From positions 1-47,373 of the forward strand of contig ONQZ01000019.1 in NCBI GenBank assembly GCA_900320095.1: a DNA stretch of 47,373 nt, given 5' to 3'. Source of the DNA: an uncultured Lentisphaerota bacterium (GTDB taxonomy: Bacteria > Verrucomicrobiota > Lentisphaeria > Victivallales > UBA1829). Within the stretch, counting starts at the first letter, position 1; the number at the start of each line of letters is the position of its first letter. The notes beneath the pieces are model-generated. The model did no database searches. It saw nothing but the letters and a program-made list of their open reading frames with translations, and was not told where the DNA came from. The translations under genes were made by a program, and so were the position numbers. Of the stretch, positions 16,017 to 26,500 are shown piece by piece.

Positions 16017-17813
16017 ATGTCAGAGACGAACGCCCCGAAACTCCGCAGCGAACTCGCCCCGGAAACCTGCTGGGATCTCACGCAAATCTACAAAACCGAC
16101 GCGGACTGGGAGGAGGCGTTCCGCACGCTCGACGACCTGCTCGCCGCCCATCAGGCGTGCCGCGGCCATCTGGCGGACTCCGCCGAGGCACTGAAACGCG
16201 GCCTGAAGACCGGAGACGCTCTCGGGCTCCGCCTCGAAACGCTCTATTCCTACGCGCATCTGAAGTCCGACGAGGACCTCGCCAACGGCAAGAACGCTGG
16301 CCGCCGCGACCGCATCGCCGCGCGTTACGCCGAGATCGAGGGCGAGACCTCCTGGTTCGACCCCGAACTCCTCGCCATGCCCGAGGCGCGCTTCAAGGAG
16401 TTGATGGACGACCCCGCGCTGGCGTTCTACCGCCGCACGCTCGAAGACACCGCGCGGCAGCGTCCGCACACGCTCTCCGAGCCGGAGGAACGCATCCTCG
16501 GGCTCGCCTCCGACGTCTTCTCCACCGGCAACCACGCGTTCTGCAAGCTCAACGACGCCGACCTGCGCTTCCCCCACATCAAGGACGACAAGGGCAACGA
16601 CGTCGAGCTCACGCACGGCAACTACATCAAGTTTCTCGAGAATTCCGACCGCCGCGTCCGCAAGGACGCCTTCGACGCCTGCTACAAGACGTATTCCTCG
16701 TTCGCGAACACCATCGCCGCTCTGCTCGACGGCACGGTGAAGGCGGGCGTGCTCGAGGCGAAACTCCGTCATTTCCCGTCCGCGCGCGCCGCCTCGCTGT
16801 TCCCCGACCACGTGCCGGAATCCATGTACGACGGCCTGATCGACGCCGTCCGCGCGAAGCTCCCGCTCCTGCACCGTTATTTCGAGCTGCGCCGCCGCGT
16901 CCTGAAGCTCGACAAGCTCGAGCTTTTCGACCTCGTGACCCCGCTCGTCCGCCCGGCGAAGGTGCTGTACAGCTGGGAAGAGGGCTGCGACCTCGTTCGC
17001 CAGGCCGTGAAGCTCTACGGGACCGAGTACTGCGAGGCGCTGGAACACGCCTTCAAGGACCGCTGGATCGACGTTTACGAATGCCGCGGCAAGACCTCCG
17101 GCGCGTATTCCGGCGGCTGCTACCGCAAGCCCCCGTACGTCCTGCTGAACTACACCGGCACGCTGGACAGCGTCTCCACGCTCGCCCACGAGCTCGGCCA
17201 CTCCATGCACTCCTACCTCTCCGACCGCGCGCAGGAATACCACTACGCGGGCTACTGCCTCTTCGCCGCCGAGGTCGCGTCCACCACGAACGAACTCCTG
17301 CTGAACCATTATCTGCTGGAGCACGCGCAGGACGACAACCTCCGCGCCTACCTGCTGACGCACCTGCTCGACCTCATCCGCGGCACGGTGTTCCGCCAGA
17401 CGCAGTTCGCCGAGTACGAACGCGACATCTACGCGATGAGCGAGGAGGGCGAGCCGCTGACCGCCGAGGCCCTCAGCGACCATTACTACGAGCTGAACGG
17501 CGAATACTTCGGCAAGAACGTCGTGAACAACGAGCCGATCCGGTTCGAGTGGGCGCGCATTCCGCATTTCCACTACAATTTCTACGTCTACAAGTACGCC
17601 ACCGGGCTCTCCGCCGCCGCCAAGCTCTCCGCCGACATCATCGCGGGGAATCCGGCGCCCGCGCTCCGCTTCCTCAAGTCCGGCGACACGCGCGACGTGC
17701 TGGACCTGCTCCGCGACGCGGGAGCGGATTTCGCCACCCCGGAACCGGTCAACGCCGCGATGCGTCTCTTCGAGACCTCCCTGGATCAGCTCGAGGCGAT
17801 CCTGCTCAAATAA
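16017..17813 (+). CDS. pepF: Oligoendopeptidase F (M3 family metallopeptidase)
   Basis: PepF is a cytoplasmic zinc metallopeptidase that trims oligopeptides of roughly 7-17 residues. The zinc motif is HELGHSMHS with His391, Glu392 and His395, and the downstream glutamate lies in AAEVASTTNELLL. Length is 598 residues, as in the family (~600). Other family marks are GAYSGGCYRKPPYVLLNY before the zinc site and FARIPHFHYNFYVYKYATG-like sequence near the end (here EWARIPHFHYNFYVYKY). ATG 16017 has AAAGGAA at 16001-16007; the longer open frame upstream runs through the hairpin region and is not coding. No clear promoter was found, so it may depend on readthrough from pckG. A strong terminator follows. 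Confidence 0.95.
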   Translation: MSETNAPKLRSELAPETCWDLTQIYKTDADWEEAFRTLDDLLAAHQACRGHLADSAEALKRGLKTGDALGLRLETLYSYAHLKSDEDLANGKNAGRRDRIAARYAEIEGETSWFDPELLAMPEARFKELMDDPALAFYRRTLEDTARQRPHTLSEPEERILGLASDVFSTGNHAFCKLNDADLRFPHIKDDKGNDVELTHGNYIKFLENSDRRVRKDAFDACYKTYSSFANTIAALLDGTVKAGVLEAKLRHFPSARAASLFPDHVPESMYDGLIDAVRAKLPLLHRYFELRRRVLKLDKLELFDLVTPLVRPAKVLYSWEEGCDLVRQAVKLYGTEYCEALEHAFKDRWIDVYECRGKTSGAYSGGCYRKPPYVLLNYTGTLDSVSTLAHELGHSMHSYLSDRAQEYHYAGYCLFAAEVASTTNELLLNHYLLEHAQDDNLRAYLLTHLLDLIRGTVFRQTQFAEYERDIYAMSEEGEPLTAEALSDHYYELNGEYFGKNVVNNEPIRFEWARIPHFHYNFYVYKYATGLSAAAKLSADIIAGNPAPALRFLKSGDTRDVLDLLRDAGADFATPEPVNAAMRLFETSLDQLEAILLK

Positions 17814-17838
17814 GCGTAATAATCAGCTTGTAAAAGAA

Positions 17839-17874
17839 AACGGCTGGCTCAAAATCCTGAGTCAGCCGTTTTTT
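17839..17874 (+). terminator. Terminator of pepF
   Basis: A 13-base arm AACGGCTGGCTCA pairs with TGAGTCAGCCGTT (one mismatch) around a 6-base loop and runs into six T. Confidence 0.92.
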
Positions 17875-17889
17875 CAGTTATTCCCGAAC

Positions 17890-17917
17890 TTGACATCCGG
17901 CTAAAGTCTGCTATATT
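17890..17917 (+). promoter_or_regulatory. Promoter of the unknown two-gene operon
   Basis: TTGACA at 17890-17895 (perfect -35), 16-base spacer ending TCTGC, TATATT at 17912-17917, 33 bases before the start codon. The TGC before the -10 gives it an extended -10 character. Confidence 0.8.
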
Positions 17918-17950
17918 ATCCTTAGTATTGAACAAAAAACAGGAAAAACC

Positions 17951-18985
17951 ATGCACGAAACAAAACAAATCGCAGCTCAGGATGAACAGCTTTTCCCCGT
18001 TGTGCTCGAAAACAACTCGGGCATTCGAGCGGCTGCCGAACATTTTCCGTCTTTCTGTGACCCCGTCTTCCGGGATGTTTCAGGAAGCCGGAACAATTTG
18101 CTCGCTCAGCTTTCCGCGCAAATGCCCAATGCGATCAATGTCATCCAGACCGCAAACAGCGCATCGACCTACAGAGTGGTCAATGACATTGTGCTTCAGA
18201 GGGGTAGCGATGGACTGTTCAACGGAGTCGTGCGAGACAAAAGCGGTCGCATTATCGAGCACGTGAAGTTGGAGAAAGCGTCTTCCGGCTTTACACAGGC
18301 GGCTTCCTTTACATATTCCGCGTTGAATGCCGTTGTAGGACAGGCCAACATGATGTCCATCGCGAAAAGCCTTGAGTCAATCGAAACCGCACTTGACGAG
18401 GCAAAGAAACGTGATTACGACAAACTGATCACAGTGATTGACAATGCCAAGACCGGATTTAGGGAAGCCCTTTGTCTTACCGAAAACGAGCTCCAAATAA
18501 AAACGATATTGGATCGAAGGCATGAGTTAAGGGGAGCATTGATGAATCTGCAGAAATTCATTCAACGGGAAATCAATGAGATGCCGATTTGCCGCACAAA
18601 AAGTATTTTGGAGGATCTGTTCTCGAACTGGGGTCCGGAAAGCTCGACGCTACCTGAACAGGCGAAAAGGAGATTTGAATATGTCGCATGGGCTTTTCCC
18701 AAATGGTATGAAGGCGTTGCCCTGCTTCTCCTGTCCGACGCCTATGTGGCTCCCAAAGAGGGGTTCTGTTCTTCTGCGGAGTTTGCAACGGATGGATTAA
18801 AGTATTTGTTTATCAATTCCCGGATTTCCGACCGTATGGGATATGTTCCGATGATTGGCGAAGATGATCCCATTGAAGTCGTCTCCAGAATCGTACAGGC
18901 AATTCCGAAAATGGAACATACATTCAAGCAGGTAAAAACGAATGCCGATTCCGGCAATCTGGCAATTGAAATCAAAGCAGACTGA
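17951..18985 (+). CDS. Hypothetical cytoplasmic protein, unknown function
   Basis: I do not recognise this 344-residue protein. It has no signal peptide and no clear membrane span. Residues ~60-110 look beta-rich (ASTYRVVNDIVLQRG, GLFNGVVRDKSGRIIEHV). Residues ~110-330 look largely helical, with a hydrophobic, small-residue stretch at ~115-140 (FTYSALNAVVGQANMMSIA), a charged helix (ESIETALDEAKKRDYDKLI) and a hydrophobic helix near 255-270 (WYEGVALLLLSDAYVA). AGGAAA at 17941-17946 precedes the ATG at proper spacing. Base composition and codon use are less GC-biased than in neighbours, pointing to horizontal acquisition. It has a near-consensus promoter and is followed after 11 bases by a small zinc-ribbon membrane-protein gene, then a terminator, so the two form a self-contained operon. 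Confidence 0.8.
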   Translation: MHETKQIAAQDEQLFPVVLENNSGIRAAAEHFPSFCDPVFRDVSGSRNNLLAQLSAQMPNAINVIQTANSASTYRVVNDIVLQRGSDGLFNGVVRDKSGRIIEHVKLEKASSGFTQAASFTYSALNAVVGQANMMSIAKSLESIETALDEAKKRDYDKLITVIDNAKTGFREALCLTENELQIKTILDRRHELRGALMNLQKFIQREINEMPICRTKSILEDLFSNWGPESSTLPEQAKRRFEYVAWAFPKWYEGVALLLLSDAYVAPKEGFCSSAEFATDGLKYLFINSRISDRMGYVPMIGEDDPIEVVSRIVQAIPKMEHTFKQVKTNADSGNLAIEIKAD

Positions 18986-18996
18986 GAGGTGTCAAA

Positions 18997-19170
18997 ATGG
19001 CAAAGTGCGAAGACTGCAAAAGACGAGATAGCCTCGATGGCGAGAAATACTGCGGATGGTGTAAAGAAAAGCGCGATCATAGAATAAAGTATTGGATTAA
19101 AGTATGCGGAGCCTTTGTTGTGGTTGCTGGTGTCGCCATTGTTTCAATCATTAAGGGAAATGATAAATAA
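18997..19170 (+). CDS. Small zinc-ribbon-like single-span membrane protein
   Basis: The 57-residue product has two CxxC pairs near its N-terminus, Cys4/Cys7 (KCEDCK) and Cys19/Cys22 (YCGWCK), spaced as in a small treble-clef or zinc-ribbon knuckle. A basic stretch (KEKRDHRIKYWIK) is followed by one hydrophobic segment, residues ~38-52 (GAFVVVAGVAIVSII), and a short polar end. The arrangement predicts a cytoplasmic zinc-binding head tethered to the membrane. AGAGGTG lies 7 bases before the ATG and the upstream gene stops 11 bases before it. The function is unknown; the shared operon suggests it works with the 344-residue protein. Confidence 0.75.
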   Translation: MAKCEDCKRRDSLDGEKYCGWCKEKRDHRIKYWIKVCGAFVVVAGVAIVSIIKGNDK

Positions 19171-19174
19171 TCAC

Positions 19175-19205
19175 ACGGGGCAGCCTCGGTCTCTCCCCGT
19201 TTTTC
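19175..19205 (+). terminator. Terminator of the unknown two-gene operon
   Basis: ACGGGG (19175-19180) pairs with CCCCGT (19195-19200) and is followed by TTTTTCC-like sequence (T at 19200-19204). Confidence 0.75.
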
Positions 19206-19247
19206 CTTCTCCGCCCTTCGTACTCGGCTTGAACGGGAATGCGAAGC

Positions 19248-20291
19248 TCAGTCGAGGCGGATGAGGTTGTAGTTGCGCGAACCGAGGCCGATCTTTTCGG
19301 CGTAGGCGAGCTGTTCCGCGCCCTTGAATTTCTTTCCAGCCTTCGCCGCGGCGTCCCAGCAGGCGGCGTCGATGGCGACCGGGTCGAGCGAGGCGAACAC
19401 GCCGATGTCGTGGACGCAGGTCATCATGGGGCGCGGTTCGCAGTCGCAGCCGCGCGTGATGTTCACGGCGAACGTGATGTAGAGGTGATGCTTGCCGTGG
19501 TGGGAGGCGTAGGCGTACTCGACGAGCTTTTCGCGGAAGAGACGGCCGCCGAAGAGGGCGTGCTTCAGCCCGGCGAACGACAGGATGGAGACGGCGTGGT
19601 GCGGACAGATGGAGAAGCACGCGCCGCATCCGATGCATTTGTCGTGGTCGATGAACGAGCGTTCGCCGATGGTGATCGCGCCCTCGTTGCACCGCGTGAG
19701 GCACAGCTTGCAGCGTTTGCATTTCCAGTTGCGGATGCGCGGCTTCACGTTCAGGTGCATCGCCATCTTGCCGCCCTTCGCGGCGAAGCCCATGGAGAGT
19801 TGTTTGATCGCGCCGCCGAATCCGGCGAGCCCGTGCCCCTTGAAATGCGACAGCACGACCACGCGGTCCGCCTCGGCAAGCGCCTTCGCGATGCTCGCGC
19901 TTTGGAAATGTTTGAGGTTGACGGGGACGGACACCGATTCCTCGCCGTGCGCGCCGTCGGCGATGACCGCCGGGATGCGCGTGAAGCCGTGCTTCTTCGC
20001 CAGCGCGAGGTGTTTCTCGCGGGAGAAGCGTTCGCCGCCGTACAGCACGCTAGTCTCCACGAAATGGCACGCGCGGCCCTGCGCCTGGATGAAGTCGATG
20101 ATGCCGTCATACACCTCGGGTTTCAGGTACGTGCGGTTGCCTTTCTCGCCGAAATGCACCTTCAGCGGCACGTCGGCGGGCAGCTCGGCACCGGAGCGTT
20201 CCAGCAGAGTTTCGAGGAGACGGACGGCGGCCTGCGAGAGACCTGCCGTTCCGGCTGCGGGATCGAACGGGATGAAGAAAACGTCGGACAT
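19248..20291 (-). CDS. DUF362-family protein with two 4Fe-4S ferredoxin motifs
   Basis: The 347-residue product has an N-terminal DUF362 domain (KVHFGEKGN, VVVLSHFKGHGLAGFGGAIK, the latter typical of the family) and, at about residues 195-245, two ferredoxin clusters: CKRCKLCLTRC and CIGCGACFSICP. The rest returns to DUF362 sequence (DIGVFASLDPVAIDAACWD), so the ferredoxin part is embedded. DUF362 proteins are cytoplasmic, common in anaerobes, and have no firmly established reaction; electron transfer is inferred from the clusters. It is transcribed alone, divergently from the giant kinase. The convergent terminator at 19175-19205 separates it from the preceding operon. Confidence 0.9.
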   Translation of the reverse strand: MSDVFFIPFDPAAGTAGLSQAAVRLLETLLERSGAELPADVPLKVHFGEKGNRTYLKPEVYDGIIDFIQAQGRACHFVETSVLYGGERFSREKHLALAKKHGFTRIPAVIADGAHGEESVSVPVNLKHFQSASIAKALAEADRVVVLSHFKGHGLAGFGGAIKQLSMGFAAKGGKMAMHLNVKPRIRNWKCKRCKLCLTRCNEGAITIGERSFIDHDKCIGCGACFSICPHHAVSILSFAGLKHALFGGRLFREKLVEYAYASHHGKHHLYITFAVNITRGCDCEPRPMMTCVHDIGVFASLDPVAIDAACWDAAAKAGKKFKGAEQLAYAEKIGLGSRNYNLIRLD

Positions 20292-20349
20292 GGCAAATCG
20301 TGGTCGGAAAACGGAAAAAAGGTTGTTGAGAAAGAATCTTTTCTACTAA

Positions 20350-20378
20350 AATATACACGAAATATCAAAAAAAATCAA
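20350..20378 (-). promoter_or_regulatory. Promoter of the DUF362 gene
   Basis: On the minus strand TTGATT (20378-20373), 17-base spacer, TATATT (20355-20350), about 60 bases before the start codon. Confidence 0.75.
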
Positions 20379-20408
20379 AGATTATTGAAAGAAAAACGGA
20401 AAAAAGCT

Positions 20409-20436
20409 TGTATTTTTTAAAAAAGACGATAGATTA
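20409..20436 (+). promoter_or_regulatory. Possible promoter of the hybrid kinase operon
   Basis: TTGTAT at 20409-20414, 16-base spacer, TAGATT at 20431-20436, leaving a leader of about 130 bases. Apart from this and the divergent promoter, the 277-base intergenic region is AT-rich without other features. Confidence 0.45.
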
Positions 20437-20568
20437 TGGAAAGAAATATAAATAAAACACGCGCGCAGGATATGTTTTGAGGCGGTATGTGTTCTTGTAC
20501 CGCGGAAGGACAGATCCGGTGCATTTCCAATCCCCCCACGAAAAACACGATTTGAGGACAGGCTGCAC

Positions 20569-23500
20569 ATGAGACATTGGCGAAACCTGCTGGCACGATT
20601 CCTGACCGTCTTTTTATTTTTCTTTTCGATCATTGCTTTCTCGCAGACGCCGGAGCTGACGTCGTCCGAGCCGGAAAAGCCGAGACCGTTCCAGAACAAC
20701 GTCAAGACGATCCTCCTGCTGACATCCTATCCCGTCGCGGACGTCGTGACGAGCAATTTCTTCGATTCGTTCCGCAGGGAGCTCCGCGAACTGAACATGC
20801 CGATCGACTGTCACGTGGTGGAGCTGAACGCCACCCACAAGGGCAACGAGGACCGCGTGGAATCCACGTTCTCCCGGCTGGAACAGTCGCTCAACGAGGA
20901 ACTGTACTCCATCGTGGTGACGCTGAACCACGAGGCCGCGAACGTGATCATGCGGAATTACGACAGATTCCCGCGCTCCGTGCCGGTCCTGTTCGCCGGG
21001 CTGGGGCGCATGCCGGTCGACCTGAAGCGCCAGTATCCGAACTCGACCGGCATCGGGATCCCCGACGACACGCTCGGAACGGTGGAGTTGGGCTTGAAGC
21101 TCTTCCCGGAAGCGCAGAACCTGGCGCTTGTCGTGGATGAAACGACGATCTCGGAAGAAACGCGCAATGAGATCCTGTCCAACTGCAAACTGCACTTCCC
21201 CCAACTGGACTACAAGTGGATCAATTCCCTGGATCCCAAACAGGATATTCAGAACAACCTCGCCGGACTTTCGCCGGAGAGCCTTATCCTCTTCTTCCCG
21301 ATGCACGACTACTCGAACGGACACAACGAGACCGTGACGGCTTTCGTGCGGAACATCGGATTTGACGATCGGTTCCCGTGCCTGGCGCTTGACAATACGC
21401 TTTTCGGCAACGGCGTAGCCGCGGGCTGCGTGATCGAGACGGAAAAGCTTGGACATGAGGCGGCGCGCATGACCGCGCAGATCCTGAACGCCGGAAGCGC
21501 GCAGCGCGTGCCGCTGAAGGATGTCATGCCCGTCAGAACTGTCGATTATGCCAAGTTCAACAGCTACAAGAATTTCTCCGGCAGGATCCCGCTCGGGACC
21601 ACAGTCATCAATAAGCCCGATACGATGTGGACGCGCCACTGGCAGACCTTCCTGACGATCATTTTCGTGGCGCTGATCGTGGCAGTACTCCAGATGTTTT
21701 ATCTTAGCTGGATGCGCCGCCGTCTCCGGACAAGCCGCAATATGCTGTATTCGCTTCCCGGCCGCGTGATGGTGCTGAACCGTGCGGAAAACATCCTTTT
21801 CGCCTCGTGGATCAAGGGCGATTACCGGGAAAAGGCGCCGAAGAAGCTGGAAAATCTGCTCGGGATCGACTATCCGAAACTTGCCCGTGCGGTCCACGAG
21901 GTCTTCCAGTCCGGCAAACAGATGACGATCGAGTACAACTACGAGGACGTCCACCGCGCCATTTCGTTCGCCCTGCTGGAGCACGACATCTTCGGACAGG
22001 ACGCGGTGATCTGCTTCTCGCTGGACAACACCGAGCTGCAGCAGGCGCGCCGCCAGGCGGAACGGTATTCCGCCCAGCTCAAGAAAAACACCCGGATGTG
22101 GGACATCCTCATCAACTTCCTGCCCATCCACATCTTCGCCAAGGACATCGACAACGATTTCCGCTATGTCTTCAACAACCGTACCCGCTGCAAGTTCTAC
22201 GGCGTCGGCGAAAACGAGCTGAACGACAAGACCGACTTCGACTTCCTGCCGCCCGAAATCGCCGCGCAGCGCCGCAGGGCGGACGAGGAATTCGTGAAGA
22301 ATCCCGAAGGCCAGATGGAAGCCAACGTGGACGTGAAGTCCTGGAACGGCAGTATTCAGCACCTGCGCAGCATCCAGCGCATCTTTACCGACGAGGACGG
22401 CACGCGCCTGCTGCTCGGCACGGCCATCAACATCACGGAACTGGAAGAGGCGCACATCAAGATGCAGCAGCTGAACTCGCAGCTCCAGGAACTCCTGCAG
22501 CAGCACTCCATCCTGCTCGACAATATGCCTTCCTTCGTGATGACGAAAGACGTCGACGACGGTTTCCGCATCATCACCTGCAACGACGCCTGCCTCAAAT
22601 TTCTCAACCAGCCGCTACAGGCTGTCACCGGAAAGACCGACCACGAGGTCCTGTTCAACAACGAGGATGCCGACGCCGTCCATGCGGACGACCTGCACGC
22701 CGTCGAGGTCCTGGAACGCCGTCCCGAGTACCACTCCACTGGGCGTCTCCGCGACCGCAACGGCCGCATCCGCATCGGCAACTTCTACCGCAAGCTCATC
22801 CGCACCTCGGACAACCGCCGGATCCTTTTCACCCTGTTCCACGACGTCACGGATCTCGAAAACGCGAAGCGCGAGGCGGAGGAGACCGCCGACCGCTTCC
22901 TCCTCACGCTCCGGTCCATCGGCGACGGCATCATCGCGACGGACGCGAACGGCATCGTCACGATGGTCAACCCGAACGCCGAGACCCTGCTCGGCTGCAA
23001 ACAGGCTGACGTGCTCGGCAGACCGCACACGGATTTCTTCCGCATCGTCCACGAGCAGACCGGAAAGCCGCTTGTTTCGCCGCTCACGGACGCACTGCGT
23101 TCCGGCATGGTCATCATGGGCGCCGACCTGACCGACCTGATCTCCGCCTCCGGACAGCGGTATCACATCGACTCGAACGCCGCCCCCATTCACGCTCGTT
23201 CCGGCGAACTCACGGGTGCAATCCTGGTGTTCCGCGACGTCACGGACGAGCGGAACAAGCGCGAAGAACTCCGCCGCACCATGACCGAACTCGAAGGCGC
23301 GTCCGAAATGGCGCGTCTCGCATCGTTCCGCTATGATTTCAAAGTGAACAAACGCACCGGATCCACCCGCATCCTCCGCGAACTGTGGCCCGAAGATGAG
23401 AATGGCAATGCGCTCCTCGAGGAACAATTGGTTCATCCGGAAGACCTGCCGCTCTTCAAGCAGAACATGAAATTGCTGCTCGACGGGAAAGCTCCGAACG

Positions 23501-26500
23501 GGACCGTGGATTTCTCGTTCCGGGTCGTTGCGTCCGACGACATCCGCTACTACCGCATGCAGGTCATGATCGATCCGGGCGACCCGAGTGGGTCCTCCGT
23601 GAACGGCATCGTGCAGGACGTGACAGAACTCACGCAGAGCATGCTGAAACTGAAGGACACGCAGGCGCTGTGGGACGCCGCGATCAACGCCATGCCGATC
23701 ATGTTCACGGTGAAGGATCTCGACAATGACTGCCGCTATCTGCTCTGCAACAACGCGTTCTCGGAAATCTTCAACTGCGCTCCGGATGAGATCACGGGCA
23801 AGACCGATCCTGAGCTCTTCTACAATGACGGGAATCTGGATTTCTCGAACCGGCTGAACAAGCTTGCTCAGACTCTGCCTGTGAACGAAACGAGAGAGTT
23901 CGAGGAAGAGCTTCCTGTCTCGGACGGACGCCTCCGCTCGATCAGGACCGTGATCCGCGTGATCCGGGACACCGGAGGACGCAGGATCCTGCTCGCCGCG
24001 TCCAGCGATATTACGGAAATGGTCAATGCGAAGCGCGCGGCGGAAGAAAACGCCGACCGCTTCCTCCTCACGCTCCGGTCCATCGGCGACGGCATCATCA
24101 CGACGGACGCGGAGGGCGTCATCACGATGATCAACCCGAACGCCGAGCTTCTGCTTGGCTGCAAGCAGGCCGAAGTGCTTGGCAAACCCCATACCGACTT
24201 CTTCCGCATCGTCCACGAGCAGACCGGGAAGCCGGTCGTTTCGCCGCTCACGGAAGCCCTGCGGTCCGGCGAGGTCGCCAACGGCGCCGACCTGACCGAC
24301 CTGATCTCCGCTTCGGGAGAACGCTATCACATCGCCTCCAACGCAGCCCCGATCCATGCGCGGTCCGGCGGGATCACGGGCGCGATCCTGGTGTTCCGCG
24401 ACGTCACGGACGAACGGAACAAACGCGAAGAACTCCGTCGGGCAATGTCCAGTCTGGAAAATGCGTCCAACATGGCGCGTCTGGCGTCGTTCCGCTACGA
24501 GATCAAGACCCGCAAACGCTCCGGCTCCAGCCTCCTCTATTCGCTCTGGCCGAACGACGAGAACGGAGAGCCGATGCGTTTCGAGGACTGGGTGTATCCC
24601 GACGACATTCCGCTTTTTGCCCGCGAGCTGGAGACGATGGAACACTCGCACAAACAGGGCGAAACCGCCACGTTCTCGTTCCGTATCGGCCAGACGTCCA
24701 GCCTGCGCTACATCCGTGCGCTGGTCTCGCTCGACCTGAGCAATCCGGACGAACCGGCGGTGGCCGGCATCCTGCAGGATGTCACCGAGCTGACGCTGAG
24801 CATGATGAAACTGAGGGAGACGCAGTCCCTGTGGGACGCAGCGATCAACGCCATCCCGGTCATGTTCACGGTGAAGGACGTCGATCACGACTTCCGCTAT
24901 CTGCTCTGCAACAACGCGTTCGCGAACATCTTCAACCATACCCCGAACGATATCATCGGCAAGACCGATCAGGAGATTTTCGAGAACAAGGATATCCTGG
25001 ATTTCGCCAGACGCATGAACAACCCGAACCAGGCGGTGAACGCCACGGTCGACTTCGAGGAAGAGCTCCCCGTCGGCGGCGAACACCGGCATGTCCGCTT
25101 CATCAAGACCGTCACGCGCGTGATCCGGGACGCCAGCGGACGCAAACTTCTGCTTGCCGCGTCCAACGACGTCACCGACATGCAGAAGCTGCTCACCATT
25201 GAGCGAATCAACACGGAAATGCTGTCCCGCTTCAACCGCGAGCAGGCCTTCGACGGCGTTCTGGACGGCATCGCCGAAGTCCTCCGCAAGGAACTCGGCT
25301 GCGCCCGCATCATGGTCGTTCACAAGGAAAAGAACAGTTTCATCGTCTACCGCCAGTGGCAGTACGACGGCCTGAACCCGATCAAGGCCGAACGGGCCGG
25401 GAACATCCTCAACATGTTCGACTGGGAAAAACGCGTCAGGAAGTCGCCCCTCGGATCCATCATCCGCATCGACGGCCTCCAGAACGTTGCGGATGCCAGC
25501 GGTTTGACGCTGGACGCGGGGGGGGCACGCGCGCCCGAATCCTTGATCTCCGTCCCGCTTTATGAAAAGAACAAGCTGTCCGGCGGCGTTTTCCTGACGT
25601 TCCTCCAGGACCGCGGGGACTTCACCGAACTCGACGAAGCCATCCTGACCAGCTGCGGCAACATCGTGGCGCTCGCCAGACAGCGCGAACGCAGCCAGCA
25701 GGCCATCCGCCAGGCCATGCTCGAAAACCAGCTGATCCTCGACAACATCGACATCCCGATCTGGCTGTTCAACACCGAAAACGTACTCATCCGTACGAAC
25801 ACCGCCGTCTCCCGGGTCGCCGGCCGTCCGGGCGAGCTCCTCGACCCCGCCGAAAACGACCGCGTCTTCCGCGACTTCACGGCCAACATCAAGGAGCCCG
25901 ACGTCAGCATCGACGCCCTGGTCCGCCGTTCCTCGCGCCTCAAGAGCACCACGTACCTCGGACAGGATTACATCATCGTGAACGACGGCGTCCGCGACGG
26001 CCAGGGCAATCTGCTGTACAACATGGTGTACGCCGTGGACGTGACCACCATGAACCAGCTCATCCAGAACCAGAGGTTCGGCAACGAAATGCTTGAGGAA
26101 GTCATCAGCGAGGACGATTTCGATACATGCATCCGGCGCACGCTCGAAAACGTCTGCAGGCTCCTCGGCGCAAGCCGCGGCTGTCTGCTTGAACACGTCG
26201 AGGAAGGCACGAAGACGCACTGCATCGCCGAATTCGTCGATCCGGCGCATCCGCACGCCGATTTCAGGATGTTCGACCGCACGCTCAACCGTGTCCGCGG
26301 CATCCTGGAGAACACGGAAGACAAACGCGTGTTCGTATGCAGCGACGTCCAGTCGACCATCGACTGGTCGCATCTTCCGCCGGAGTGGGGGCGGGCGGCC
26401 AGCGCGATCGACCTCCGTTCGATCTTTCTCTCGAACATCCTTCTGGACGGCGAGACGATCTGGGGTACTTTCGGGTTCACTTTCGAGGGCGTCAACCATA

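Noticed and set aside
13921..17573. Long minus-strand frames opposite pckG and pepF
   Set aside because: Both lie wholly opposite recognised enzymes and have low-complexity Gly/Val/Asp/Arg composition without motifs.
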